43,780 nt of DNA from an uncultured Anaerolineaceae bacterium. Its GTDB lineage: Bacteria; Chloroflexota; Anaerolineae; Anaerolineales; Anaerolineaceae. The first letter of the stretch is position 1. Each line of letters starts with the position of its first letter. Where the stretch lies: the NCBI GenBank assembly GCA_938020565.1, contig CALIHP010000045.1, positions 1-43,780 of the forward strand, in the 5' to 3' direction. Made by a program: the position numbers and the translations under genes. The notes beneath the pieces are model-generated. The model was given only the letters and a program-made list of their open reading frames with translations, had not been told where the DNA came from and searched no databases. Positions 23,297 to 32,164 of the stretch are shown here, piece after piece.

Positions 23297-24682
23297 ATGA
23301 AGAAGACAGTCCTGTTGAAGAACGCTGAAGCGATTGTAAGCTGTGATCCTGTGGATCGGGTTTACCGCGGCTGCGATATTTTGATTCGGAACGGGTTTAT
23401 CGCCGAAATCGGAGCCGGTCTTTCCGCGGAGGGCGCGGAAACGATCGACGCGTCGCGGAAGTTTATTTATCCCGGGCTGATCAATACGCATCATCATTTT
23501 TTCCAGACGTTCGTCCGCAATACGCTGGCGATCGATTATCCGAACCTGACGGTCGTCGATTGGATCGATAAAATCTATCGTGTCTTTCAGGTTATCGATA
23601 ACGACGTCATTTATTTCAGCACGCTGACCGCGCTGTCGGACCTGATTAAACATGGCTGTACCTGCGCGTTCGATCATCAATACTGTTTCACGAAGAAGAC
23701 GGGGACGGGGCCGGTCGACCGGCAGATGGCCGCTGCGGAGCTGCTCGGGATCCGCTATCACGCCGGACGGGGGACGAATACGCTTCCGCGATCCGAGGGC
23801 AGCACGATCCCGGACGAGATGCTGGAGACGACGGATACGTTTATCGCCGACTGCGAGCGGCTGATCGACAGGTACCACGATCCGAATCCCGGCTCGATGC
23901 GTCAGGTGGTGATCGCCCCCTGCCAGCCGATCAATTCGTATCCGGAGACGTTTACCGAGAGCGTCCGGCTGGCGCGGGCGAGGAACGTCCGGCTGCATAC
24001 GCATCTTGGCGAAGGGGAAAACGGAATCATGACGCAGCGCTGGGGAAAGCGCACGCTGGACTGGTGCGAAGAGATCGGATTTATTGGCAAAGACGTCTGG
24101 TTCGCGCATTTCTGGGAAGGGACGATGGACGAGGTCCGGAAGCTGGCGAGGGCCGGAAGCGGCGTTTCGCACTGCCCCGGTCCGGCGATTCTCGGCGGAT
24201 TCCCGATCCTGGACCTTCGCGAACTGGTATCGACGGGCGTCAACGTGAGCCTTGGCTGCGATGGGTCGGCGACGAACGATTCGTCGAGCCTGCTGGATAC
24301 GATGCGGATGGGGTACCTGATGCAGACCTGGCACAGCAAAGCGCGGGGGGGCTGCGTCACGCCGTATGAAGTCCTGAAACTGGCGACGGCCGGCGGCGCG
24401 AGGACGCTGGGCCGGTCCGATCTGGGATCGCTTGAGGTCGGGAAATGCGCGGATTTATTCATGATCGATACGGACGTTCCGGAGCTCTCCGGTACGCTGC
24501 ATGATCCGAAGAATCTGCTGGCCCGCGTGGGGAGGACGGATAACGTCTGGCTGACAATGGTCGGCGGGAAGGTCGTTTATCAGGATGGGAAGCTGACGGG
24601 GATCGATGAATCTGAGATCGCCCGGGCGGGCGAAGCGGTCTGCGATCGGGTTATCCGGGGCCCGTTCCGGCAGTATTTTTAA
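23297..24682 (+). CDS. Amidohydrolase, 8-oxoguanine/guanine deaminase-like
   Basis: 461 residues of the metal-dependent amidohydrolase superfamily (COG0402 type). Metal ligands are visible: H65 and H67 in NTHHHFFQ, H236 in HTHLGE with E239 beside it, H271 in FAHFW, and D322 in CDGSATND. The N-terminal 'CDPVDRVYRGCDILIRNG' and the C-terminal 'VGKCADLFMID...VGGKVVYQDG' close the small beta domain. The spacing and HTHLGE motif resemble 8-oxoguanine deaminase and relatives of atrazine hydrolases. Together with a nucleoside-type importer it suggests salvage of a purine or related base. Exact substrate uncertain. First gene of the operon. Confidence 0.75.
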   Translation: MKKTVLLKNAEAIVSCDPVDRVYRGCDILIRNGFIAEIGAGLSAEGAETIDASRKFIYPGLINTHHHFFQTFVRNTLAIDYPNLTVVDWIDKIYRVFQVIDNDVIYFSTLTALSDLIKHGCTCAFDHQYCFTKKTGTGPVDRQMAAAELLGIRYHAGRGTNTLPRSEGSTIPDEMLETTDTFIADCERLIDRYHDPNPGSMRQVVIAPCQPINSYPETFTESVRLARARNVRLHTHLGEGENGIMTQRWGKRTLDWCEEIGFIGKDVWFAHFWEGTMDEVRKLARAGSGVSHCPGPAILGGFPILDLRELVSTGVNVSLGCDGSATNDSSSLLDTMRMGYLMQTWHSKARGGCVTPYEVLKLATAGGARTLGRSDLGSLEVGKCADLFMIDTDVPELSGTLHDPKNLLARVGRTDNVWLTMVGGKVVYQDGKLTGIDESEIARAGEAVCDRVIRGPFRQYF

Positions 24683-24706
24683 AAACTGTTAAATTTGGAG
24701 GAAAAT

Positions 24707-25726
24707 ATGAAGACGAGATGGGTTGGGCTGTTTTGTATGGCGGCGCTTGCGGTTGGGTTGCTTGCCGGCTGCGGCGCTGCGCCGAAGGCGACGGAGGATG
24801 GAGAAGCGGCCGCGCCGGAAACGCTGAAGGTCGCGCTGATCCTGTCGGGGCCGGCGAACGATCAGGGCTGGAACGCGACGGCGCTTGAAGGGCTGAACGA
24901 GGCGGAGAAGGAATATGGCGTTTCGATTTCGACGATGGAAAACGTCAGCATCGCGGACTCCGAAGCGGCGTTCCGCGATTATGCCGCGCAGGGATATAAC
25001 CTGATTATCGGGCATGGGTATCAGTTCGGCGAACCGGCGAAGAAGGTTTCGGGCGATTTTCCGAAGGCGTTTTTCATGTCGACTGAGTCGAATTCCGAAT
25101 CAGAGAACATGGCGTCTTATGTCATGAGCTGCGAACAGGGCGCGTATCTGATGGGGATGCTGTGCGCGGGGATGAGCACGACGAAGGTGATCGGGGTGGT
25201 CGGCGGCTTTGAGCAGCCGTCGATCACGAAGGAGCTGGAGGCGTTCAAGCTCGGGGCGGCCGAAATCGATCCGGAGGTCAGGGTCCTTGAAATTTACGTC
25301 AACTCGTTTACCGACGCTTCGCTGGGGAAAGAAGCCGCGCTGAGCATGGTCCGGCAGAACGCCGACGTCCTGTACCATGTCGCCAATCAGGCCGGGAACG
25401 GCGTTATCGTCGCCGCTCAGGAAAATAACCTGCTGGCCTGCGGGAATTCGTTTGACCAGAGCAGTATCGCGCCGGATACGGTCATGGCGTCGACGGTTTA
25501 CCGGATGCCGAAGGTGATCCTGACCGGCGTGGAGCAGGTTAAAAAGAATGCGTTCCGCGGCGGTATTTATCATCTTGGGATCGCGGATGATGTCGTCGAT
25601 ATAACCGGATATGGGAATTTTGAGGATCGGATTCCTCAGGATTTGAAGAATCGGATCGCGGAGAAAAGGGAAGCGATCCGAAAGGGCGAGTTCGTCGTTC
25701 CCGTGATCGAAACGCCGTCGAAATAG
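24707..25726 (+). CDS. BMP-family substrate-binding lipoprotein (nucleoside/purine type)
   Basis: 339 residues. Signal peptide with lipobox LLAG-C22, so membrane-anchored outside the cell. The mature protein opens with 'KVALILSGPANDQGWNATALEGL', the family start, and has 'DLIIGHGYQFG'-like and 'VADVLYHVANQAGNGVI'-like blocks. BMP proteins such as PnrA and BmpA bind nucleosides. ATG 24707 is set by GGAGG five bases upstream; the TTG at 24695 overlaps that site. It lies 24 bp after the amidohydrolase. Confidence 0.88.
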   Translation: MKTRWVGLFCMAALAVGLLAGCGAAPKATEDGEAAAPETLKVALILSGPANDQGWNATALEGLNEAEKEYGVSISTMENVSIADSEAAFRDYAAQGYNLIIGHGYQFGEPAKKVSGDFPKAFFMSTESNSESENMASYVMSCEQGAYLMGMLCAGMSTTKVIGVVGGFEQPSITKELEAFKLGAAEIDPEVRVLEIYVNSFTDASLGKEAALSMVRQNADVLYHVANQAGNGVIVAAQENNLLACGNSFDQSSIAPDTVMASTVYRMPKVILTGVEQVKKNAFRGGIYHLGIADDVVDITGYGNFEDRIPQDLKNRIAEKREAIRKGEFVVPVIETPSK

Positions 25727-25768
25727 CGCGCTGAAACGGAATCGGGGCCGGCTTCCACGGGGAGAGAA

Positions 25769-27277
25769 ATGACGATGATGCTGCGAATGGAAAATATTCA
25801 AAAGAGGTTCTTCGGAAAGTACGCGAACCGGAACGTTAATTTGAACGTGGAAGCCGGCGAAATCCATGCGCTTCTGGGCGAAAACGGCGCGGGAAAAACG
25901 ACGCTGATGAATATCCTTTACGGCCTGTACCAGCCAGACGGCGGCCGGATATCCGTCGAAGGGAAGGAAGCGCGTTTCGAATCGCCGAAGGACGCGATCG
26001 CGATGCGAATCGGCATGGTCCACCAGCATTTCATGCTGGTTCCGCCGCTGACCGTTTCCGAAAATATTACGTTGGGATTGAAGGGAAAGGGTTTCCCGTT
26101 GACGGATCGCGTCGAGATCGATCGCCGCCTGAAAGCGCTGTCCGAGCGGTACGGGCTTCCGATCGACGTCGGCGCGAAGGTTGAAACGCTGTCCGTGGGG
26201 GAACAGCAGCGCGTCGAAATTATGAAGCTGCTGTACCGGGACGCGCGGATACTGATCCTGGACGAACCGACGGCGGTCCTGACGCAGCCGGAAACGGAGA
26301 AGCTTTTCGACGTTTTACGGAAGTTAAAGGCGGCGGGCTGTTCCGTCATCCTGATTACGCATAAAATCCCGGAGGTCATGAAAATCGCGGATCAGGTGAC
26401 CGTCATGCGCAGCGCGGAGAGCGTCGGGACGTATCCGATTGCTGCGCTGAACGAGACGCGCCTTGCGGAATTGATGATTGGAAGGAAGCTTGCGGAGCGG
26501 AAGCGGAACGATCCGGTTTCGGTTTCGACCGAAGCCGGCCTGGTTCTGGATCGCGTTTCGCTGACGCGAAGCGGGGTTCCCTGCCTTCGGGAGGTCGCGC
26601 TGACCGTCCCGCGCGGGTCGATTCTTGGCGTTGCGGGCGTCGAAGGCAATGGGCAAAGGGAGCTGGCGGAGGCTGTGGTCGGGCTGCGTCGGGTCCAAAG
26701 CGGAACGATCCGGTTTGGCGATACGACGCTGAATCGAAAGACGGTTCGGGAACGTCGCGAGCTGGGCCTCGCTTATATTTCTGAGGACCGTCATCAGGAC
26801 GGATTGCTGATGGACGCCGGTATTCTGGATAACATGCTGCTGAAATACTGCGATCGCGGTCCGTACCGGCGCGCGGGATTCGTCGATTTTTCGGGGGTCC
26901 GACGGCTGGCGCTGGAAAAAAAAGCCGAGTATCAGATTAAAGCGGACAATCTCGCCCTTCCGGTCCGTTATCTTTCCGGCGGGAACCAGCAGAAGATTAT
27001 CCTGTCACGGGAACTGAGCGATTCTCCGCGGCTGATTGTCGCGGCGCAGCCGACCCGCGGTCTCGACGTCGGCGCTTCCGAATTCGTTCGAGAACGGCTG
27101 ATGATTGAGCGGGGAAACGGCGCGGCGATCCTCCTGATTTCCGCGGATCTGGAAGAGATTCTGGCGCTGAGCGATATGATCGCCGTGATGTATAACGGGA
27201 GAATCATGGGGCTTTTCGAGAATTCGGGCTGCCCGGATTTAACCGCGATTGGGCTGATGATGGCTGGGAAAAAATGA
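25769..27277 (+). CDS. Nucleoside-type ABC transporter ATPase (tandem domains)
   Basis: 502 residues with two ABC cassettes. Domain 1: Walker A GENGAGKTTL near 33-42, signature LSVGEQQR, Walker B ILILDEPTAVL. Domain 2 has the degenerate Walker A GVEGNGQRELAEA, an intact signature LSGGNQQK, and 'LIVAAQPTRGLD' in place of a normal Walker B (Ala-Gln instead of Asp-Glu). This asymmetry is normal for the RbsA/YufO family, where only one site hydrolyses ATP. It drives import with the BMP lipoprotein and the two following permeases. Confidence 0.92.
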   Translation: MTMMLRMENIQKRFFGKYANRNVNLNVEAGEIHALLGENGAGKTTLMNILYGLYQPDGGRISVEGKEARFESPKDAIAMRIGMVHQHFMLVPPLTVSENITLGLKGKGFPLTDRVEIDRRLKALSERYGLPIDVGAKVETLSVGEQQRVEIMKLLYRDARILILDEPTAVLTQPETEKLFDVLRKLKAAGCSVILITHKIPEVMKIADQVTVMRSAESVGTYPIAALNETRLAELMIGRKLAERKRNDPVSVSTEAGLVLDRVSLTRSGVPCLREVALTVPRGSILGVAGVEGNGQRELAEAVVGLRRVQSGTIRFGDTTLNRKTVRERRELGLAYISEDRHQDGLLMDAGILDNMLLKYCDRGPYRRAGFVDFSGVRRLALEKKAEYQIKADNLALPVRYLSGGNQQKIILSRELSDSPRLIVAAQPTRGLDVGASEFVRERLMIERGNGAAILLISADLEEILALSDMIAVMYNGRIMGLFENSGCPDLTAIGLMMAGKK

Positions 27278-27295
27278 GCGAGAGGGAACGGAACG

Positions 27296-28354
27296 ATGGA
27301 TCGCAGGTTTTCTAAACGTCGGGGAAAAAACGAATTGATCGCGCTGCTGTGGATCGCCGCGATGGTCGCGGGTCTGGCGGTCGTTCTGGTTTATCTTTCG
27401 GGAAGCCGGTTCGACGTCGCGTTCGGCGGGTTCCTCCGCGGGATCAGCGGGTCGTCGTACGCGGTCGCCGAGGTTTTCGTGAAGGCGACGCCGCTGATTT
27501 TAGCCGGGCTCGGCGTTTCCTTCGCGTTCCAGAGCGGATTTATCAGTATCGGCGCGGAAGGCCAGCTGTATATCGGCGCGATCGCCGCGACGGCCGTCGC
27601 GCTGTCTTTCCCGGACCTGCCCCGTCCGCTCCTGCTGGCGGCCTGTTTCCTGATCAGTTTTATTTCCGGCGGTATCTGGTCGCTGGTCCCTGGGATCCTG
27701 AAGGCGAAGTTCGGGATTTCCGAGGTGATCAACACGATCATGTTCAACTATATCGCGATTGGCATTGTCGGCATTACGCTTCAGACGGTTCTTAAAGATC
27801 CGGAAAATTATTTTCCCGTTTCGCCGAACCTGCCGAAATCGGCGGAGCTGAGCGTTCTGATTCCGGGAACGCGGCTGCATAGCGGATTCCTGATCGCGAT
27901 TGCCTGTGCGCTGGTCTCGTACGTCCTGATTTATATGACGGCGATCGGGTTCAAGGTCCGCGCGGTCGGGATGAATCCGCGCGCATGCCAGTGCGCCGGA
28001 TTATCGGTCGATGGGACGATCCTGTTTACGTCGATGGTCAGCGGGGGTCTCGCGGGGATCGCCGGGTTCGTTGAAATAACCGGGCTGCATCATCACCTGA
28101 TCGAAGGAATTTCGCCCGGTTACGGATATCTTGCGGTGATTGTCGCGCTGTTAGGAAAGAATCATCCGTTAGGTATTATCGTTTCCGGTCTGGCGATTTC
28201 CGCGATTCAGGTTGGTTCGCTGTCGATGCAGCGCGCTGGGAACGTTCCGTCCGCGATTTCGTCGATTATTCTGGGCGCGATCGTGCTGTTGCTGATGACC
28301 CGGGACGCTTTTATTTCGGCGCTGGAGAAAAAGGAAAAAGAGGGTGTATCATGA
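27296..28354 (+). CDS. ABC transporter permease, nucleoside type (YufP-like)
   Basis: 352 residues with about nine to ten hydrophobic segments. It has 'FAFQSGFISIGAEGQLYIGA' (the motif of BPD_transp_2 permeases) and 'GFKVRAVGMNPRACQCAGLSV', the cytoplasmic loop that docks on the ATPase. Its stop overlaps the start of the second permease by 4 bp (ATGA at 28351), so both halves of the channel are co-translated. Confidence 0.9.
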   Translation: MDRRFSKRRGKNELIALLWIAAMVAGLAVVLVYLSGSRFDVAFGGFLRGISGSSYAVAEVFVKATPLILAGLGVSFAFQSGFISIGAEGQLYIGAIAATAVALSFPDLPRPLLLAACFLISFISGGIWSLVPGILKAKFGISEVINTIMFNYIAIGIVGITLQTVLKDPENYFPVSPNLPKSAELSVLIPGTRLHSGFLIAIACALVSYVLIYMTAIGFKVRAVGMNPRACQCAGLSVDGTILFTSMVSGGLAGIAGFVEITGLHHHLIEGISPGYGYLAVIVALLGKNHPLGIIVSGLAISAIQVGSLSMQRAGNVPSAISSIILGAIVLLLMTRDAFISALEKKEKEGVS

Positions 28355-29286
28355 CGGCGGCTATTTTATTGATCGAAAATATCCTTGCGGCCTGTATTCG
28401 CATGGCGGCGCCGCTGACGATCGCCGGACTGGGCGAAGCGCTTTCGGAGCGCGCCGGGATCCTGAATCTGGGGCTGGAAGCGATTATGCTTTGCGGTGCG
28501 TTCGCTTCTTTTATCACGACGTTTTTTACCAACAGTTTAGCGTTGGGGATTTCGGCGGGGATTCTGGCCGGCGCGGTTATTGCGATGATTCATGCGGCGC
28601 TTTGTATCCGGTTCCGCGCGAATCAGACGATCGTTGGTCTGGCGCTGAATTTTTTCGCGCTGGGACTGACCGGGTTCCTTTTCCTTCTATCGTTTGGCCG
28701 GAGCTCGGTGCTGCCGCAGTGTTCGACGGTTCAGAGTATTCCGCTTCCGATTCTTTCCCGGATCCCGTTTCTGGGGACGGTCCTGTTTTCACATCATATT
28801 TTTGTGTATCTGGCGATGGTTCTGATTTTCGTTTTTCTGTTTTTGTATCGAAAAACGGAATGGGGGGTTATGATTACTGCGGTGGGGGAACATCCCCGGG
28901 CTGCGGATACCGCGGGGTTGAACGTTTACCGCGTTCGATATGCTGCGTGTCTGGCGAATGGGATTCTGGGCGGACTGGCCGGATCGTATTTTACGCTGGC
29001 CCAGCTGGGTTTTTTCATGGAGGATATTACGCGCGGGAAAGGGTATATGGCGATTGTCGCAGTGATCCTCGGACGGCGCGAACCGGTCCGGATCTTCTTT
29101 TCCGCGCTGATTATCGGGTTCGCCGATGCGATTCAGTTTCAGCTTCAGACGATGAATATCCCGATTCCGTCGCAGGCGTTTTCGATTCTTCCGTATATTG
29201 CCGCGGTTTTCGTCCTGCTTTTCTCGGCGGGAAAGAACGCGGACCCGGCGGCGCTGGGCGTTCCGTATCAGCGCGGCAGCCGATAG
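28351..29286 (+). CDS. ABC transporter permease, nucleoside type (YufQ-like)
   Basis: 311 residues, BPD_transp_2 family. 'LSERAGILNLGLEAIMLCGAF' near 30 is the diagnostic 'ERaGvlNiGlEG' block, and 'VMITAVGEHPRAADTAGLNVYRVRY' is the coupling loop. It pairs with the preceding permease. The MerR gene starts 18 bp downstream. Confidence 0.9.
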   Translation: MTAAILLIENILAACIRMAAPLTIAGLGEALSERAGILNLGLEAIMLCGAFASFITTFFTNSLALGISAGILAGAVIAMIHAALCIRFRANQTIVGLALNFFALGLTGFLFLLSFGRSSVLPQCSTVQSIPLPILSRIPFLGTVLFSHHIFVYLAMVLIFVFLFLYRKTEWGVMITAVGEHPRAADTAGLNVYRVRYAACLANGILGGLAGSYFTLAQLGFFMEDITRGKGYMAIVAVILGRREPVRIFFSALIIGFADAIQFQLQTMNIPIPSQAFSILPYIAAVFVLLFSAGKNADPAALGVPYQRGSR

Positions 29287-29304
29287 AAAGAGCCGGGTGA
29301 TGAA

Positions 29305-30096
29305 ATGAAGGAACGGTATACGGTCGGCGAATTCAGCAAGCTGTTTGGGCTGAACGTTCAGACGCTCCGGTTTTACGATACGATCGGATTGTTCAGGCCT
29401 GCTTTTCGGGATGCCTGGACTGGACGGCGTTTCTATACGTTCGACCAGGTGTATAAGCTGGCTTCGATCCGTTACATGCGCCGGATCGGGCATTCTCTGT
29501 CCGATATTCAGGGGTATTTTGATAACCTGACGTCGGATTCTTCTTTGGAAATTCTGAAGAAGCGTTCCTGCGAAATCCAGCGGCAGGTTGACGAGCTGTT
29601 AAAGACGGATCATATTATTCAGCGGAAGATCCAGTTTATCGAACGCGAGATCGAAAAAATCGGGGATCTGAGCGAGATTCGCGTTGTTGAGTTCCCGGAT
29701 CGGGAGTATATCCGGCTGGGGGTCGAGGATACGCTGTATCGGGACGATTCGTTTTATTTTTTCCCGACGATCGCGTTTTACGACGCTGCGGGGGGGAAGA
29801 CGTTTGGGGCGCTGATTTATTCGTCGACACAGTCATATGACGAGCGGGATTGGGTTATGAAGACGGATACGCAGGTGCTCACGATTCCAGGGGGAAAATA
29901 TCTCAGCGGGTATCATTGCGGATCGTACGAAACGATCGAGGAGACGGCGTCGCGGATGCGCCGGGCGGTTCCGGGGGGACGGTTTGCCGATGAGCTGATC
30001 AACTTCAATGTCATCGATCAGTTTGTCGAGAAGGACCGAGATAAATATATTACGAATATTCAGATAATGGCCATGGAGCCAGATGCGGACAAGTAA
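29305..30096 (+). CDS. MerR-family transcriptional regulator with GyrI-like effector domain
   Basis: 263 residues. The winged HTH (about 5-70) starts 'YTVGEFSKLFGLNVQTLRFYDTIGL', with the conserved R-Y/F-Y-D of MerR proteins. A coiled coil (about 85-115) provides dimerisation. The C-terminal ~145 residues resemble the GyrI-like small-molecule domain of BmrR/TipA regulators, not a metal site, since no cysteine pair is present. As the last gene of the purine-type importer operon, it probably controls the promoter at 23218-23248 in response to the imported compound. That link is inference. Confidence 0.85.
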   Translation: MKERYTVGEFSKLFGLNVQTLRFYDTIGLFRPAFRDAWTGRRFYTFDQVYKLASIRYMRRIGHSLSDIQGYFDNLTSDSSLEILKKRSCEIQRQVDELLKTDHIIQRKIQFIEREIEKIGDLSEIRVVEFPDREYIRLGVEDTLYRDDSFYFFPTIAFYDAAGGKTFGALIYSSTQSYDERDWVMKTDTQVLTIPGGKYLSGYHCGSYETIEETASRMRRAVPGGRFADELINFNVIDQFVEKDRDKYITNIQIMAMEPDADK

Positions 30097-30500
30097 TAAA
30101 TGAAAGCGTAAACGATTTGTATAAAGAGGCTAATTTGTAATATGCGTCTCTGAATCTGGAGAAAGCCAACAAAGCAGTCGTATTAGGGCAAATTCTTGGA
30201 TAACAGTGTAATGGAAAGCTTTTTTTGCGGTTCTGAAGGCAGGATTGTTGCAGTGGCAATCGTTTTACTTTTTTATATAAGTTTAAACATATATTAATTG
30301 AAGAATGAAGATAAAACTAAAAGGGAGAGTCTTGTAGAATACTGAACCCATTCTTTTTCGATCGCTTGATTTTATCCGTTCAGAAAATCGGGACTTCGGT
30401 TGCAATGCCGTCATTAGACGAAATACGAACATTGATGCAGCGCGATGGCGCCGGGATAAAGAAGCTGGAATTAAGAAGCGCATATTAAATTTGTGATGTG
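30097..30500. other. AT-rich intergenic stretch, possible gene remnant
   Basis: No intact gene is seen. Composition drops sharply in GC from the MerR gene onward, marking the edge of the presumed acquired region. A 55-codon open stretch on the plus strand (30321-30488) without a start codon reads in part FDRLILSVQKIGTSVAMPSL; I do not recognise it, and it may be the broken end of a lost gene. Confidence 0.35.
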
Positions 30501-30532
30501 AAAAGCGGCGGGATCATTCTCGATCTCGCCGC
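30501..30532 (-). terminator. Terminator of the minus-strand sugar operon
   Basis: GCGGCGGGATC (30505-30515) pairs with GATCTCGCCGC (30522-30532) with one G-T pair. On the minus strand the stem is followed by TTTT. It lies about 165 nt beyond the kinase stop codon. Confidence 0.65.
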
Positions 30533-30546
30533 ACTTGTGCTTCCTG

Positions 30547-30678
30547 ATACCTGAATATGCAGCTTCAGTTTTGAGTTCCCTTTCTTCAGGGGACTCAAAT
30601 GAGAAACTCAGGTATTACGAATGTTCGGATAGTAGTTCTTTCCGACGGAAGTATCGGCTAAAAGCCATGCCTCCGTCG
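30547..30678 (-). ncRNA. Two further strong stem-loops in the 3' region of the sugar operon
   Basis: ATACCTGA (30547-30554) and TCAGGTAT (30608-30615) enclose a second stem, TTTGAGT-T-CCC with GGGACTCAAA (30570-30599). Separately, CGACGGA (30643-30649) and TCCGTCG (30672-30678) enclose GGCT-AAA-AGCC. None has a T run of its own. They may be a 3' untranslated structure or an independent small RNA. Confidence 0.4.
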
Positions 30679-30696
30679 AACTATGCACGCGAAATG

Positions 30697-32142
30697 TCAC
30701 GCTCGGAATAACTTGCCTACCATGGTTCGAATTTCACGATAGCGTTCAAATTTTTGATCATACGAACGATCCGGAAGAAACGTTTTGCTGGACTGGATCA
30801 TATTTGCCGCGGCTTCTGCGTACGAGTTGTATTCGCCGTTGGAAACTGCCCCGATCATGCAAAGTCCGAGGATACCCGCGTCTTTATATCGCTGCGTTGT
30901 TATCGCCTGATTCAGGATATTTGCCTTTAGTTTCATCAGCGTATCCGATCTGGACCCGCCTCCGGTCGCACGGATTTCATGGATGAATCCTCCAAAATTC
31001 TGAAGTGTATTCAATAAAACACGGGATTCAAAACTGAGCCCTTCAAGGATCGCGCTGTATAATCTGGATTGGTTCGTTGTCAATCCTAATCCGATAAAGC
31101 AGGCCGGCGATATATTCGTGGGCTCTGAGACGCTTGTCTTCGCGAGGAATGGAAGAAAGAATAAATCGTCAGGACAGTCGTATGATGGTTCGTTATGGGT
31201 CGAGTCCGTTTTGAATAGCTCGTTGAACCATTGGACGCAAATTCCATGCGCGTTATGCCCGATGGTCATGATATATAAATCTTTGTCGACAAACGGCTCA
31301 AAAGCGATTCCCTTTTGGAACGTTGCCAAATTGATTTTTTTGCGATGAAGAAGCAGGTTCAGGCTTTCCGACGTTCCTTCGCCGAGCGTCATCATTCCTT
31401 CGCGGATCGATCCTGATCCGAGCGTCGCGACGGCTTGATCATGCGCGCCGCAAAGAACGCGCAGCTTTTCGGAAAGACCCGTTTCCTTCGCGACGCTCGG
31501 TAAGAGTTGTCCCAGGCAGGTCCCGGAGGGAACTATTTTGGGAATTTTGGGGATGGGAATCTGGAAAAGCGAAGCGATCCTGTCCGACCAGGCTAACCGG
31601 ACCGCGTCAAAAAACATGGTTCTTGACGCGGTCGCCGGATCGGTCGCCGTTTCGCCGCAAAGCTTATACGAGATGAAATCGCCGAAGAGGCAGATTTTTG
31701 AGGTATGTTCAAGAACTTTCGGCGAATGTTTCCTGTACCAGATGAGCTTTGAAAGCGAGAACATCTGATTCATGGGAACTAACGTGATTTCGAAGAGCTC
31801 CCGTTCTCCGATTTTTTCCATGATATCAGCTATCTCGGACTGGCATCGGTTATCAAGGTAAACGATCCCGTTAACGATCGGACGGTCGAACTTATCCAGT
31901 AAAACCATCGTTTCGCCAATCGAGGAAACTGCGATTGAGACTGTATCTTTTGACGCCGGAGCGATTTCACGGAGAATGTCGCATACCGACTTCCAGACAA
32001 GCTCAGGGTCTATTTCTACAAAGCCTGGCGCCGGATGTGTGAGCGTGTATTCCCGACTCGCACTCATGCTCACGGTTCCGCATTCGTCAATGATCGAAGC
32101 TTTGCAGCTCGATGTACCTATGTCAAGTCCAATATATTTCAT
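30697..32142 (-). CDS. FGGY-family carbohydrate kinase (xylulokinase-like)
   Basis: 481 residues, the usual FGGY length. N-terminal ATPase fold: 'YIGLDIGTSSCKASIID' (phosphate 1) and 'YLDNRC' (substrate strand, family D/W-D-R). C-terminal half: 'GAHDQAVATLGSGSIREG' with the likely catalytic Asp in AHDQ, 'LGEGTSES' (phosphate 2) and 'ATGGGSRSDTLMKLKANIL' (adenosine motif). These kinases phosphorylate ketoses or polyols. The next gene upstream is a class II aldolase and the operon carries an RbsABC-like importer, so it most likely phosphorylates the imported sugar before aldol cleavage. Last gene of the operon. Confidence 0.88.
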   Translation of the reverse strand: MKYIGLDIGTSSCKASIIDECGTVSMSASREYTLTHPAPGFVEIDPELVWKSVCDILREIAPASKDTVSIAVSSIGETMVLLDKFDRPIVNGIVYLDNRCQSEIADIMEKIGERELFEITLVPMNQMFSLSKLIWYRKHSPKVLEHTSKICLFGDFISYKLCGETATDPATASRTMFFDAVRLAWSDRIASLFQIPIPKIPKIVPSGTCLGQLLPSVAKETGLSEKLRVLCGAHDQAVATLGSGSIREGMMTLGEGTSESLNLLLHRKKINLATFQKGIAFEPFVDKDLYIMTIGHNAHGICVQWFNELFKTDSTHNEPSYDCPDDLFFLPFLAKTSVSEPTNISPACFIGLGLTTNQSRLYSAILEGLSFESRVLLNTLQNFGGFIHEIRATGGGSRSDTLMKLKANILNQAITTQRYKDAGILGLCMIGAVSNGEYNSYAEAAANMIQSSKTFLPDRSYDQKFERYREIRTMVGKLFRA

Positions 32143-32164
32143 GTTTTCTCCTGAAATCAGGCGA

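Noticed and set aside
23291..24334. 347-codon open frame opposite the amidohydrolase
   Set aside because: It is complementary to a gene with all metal ligands and shows no signature of its own.
28344..29300. 318-codon open frame overlapping the second nucleoside permease in another frame
   Set aside because: Composition is dominated by Gly, Ser, Arg and Asp, with no membrane pattern; the other frame gives a normal permease.
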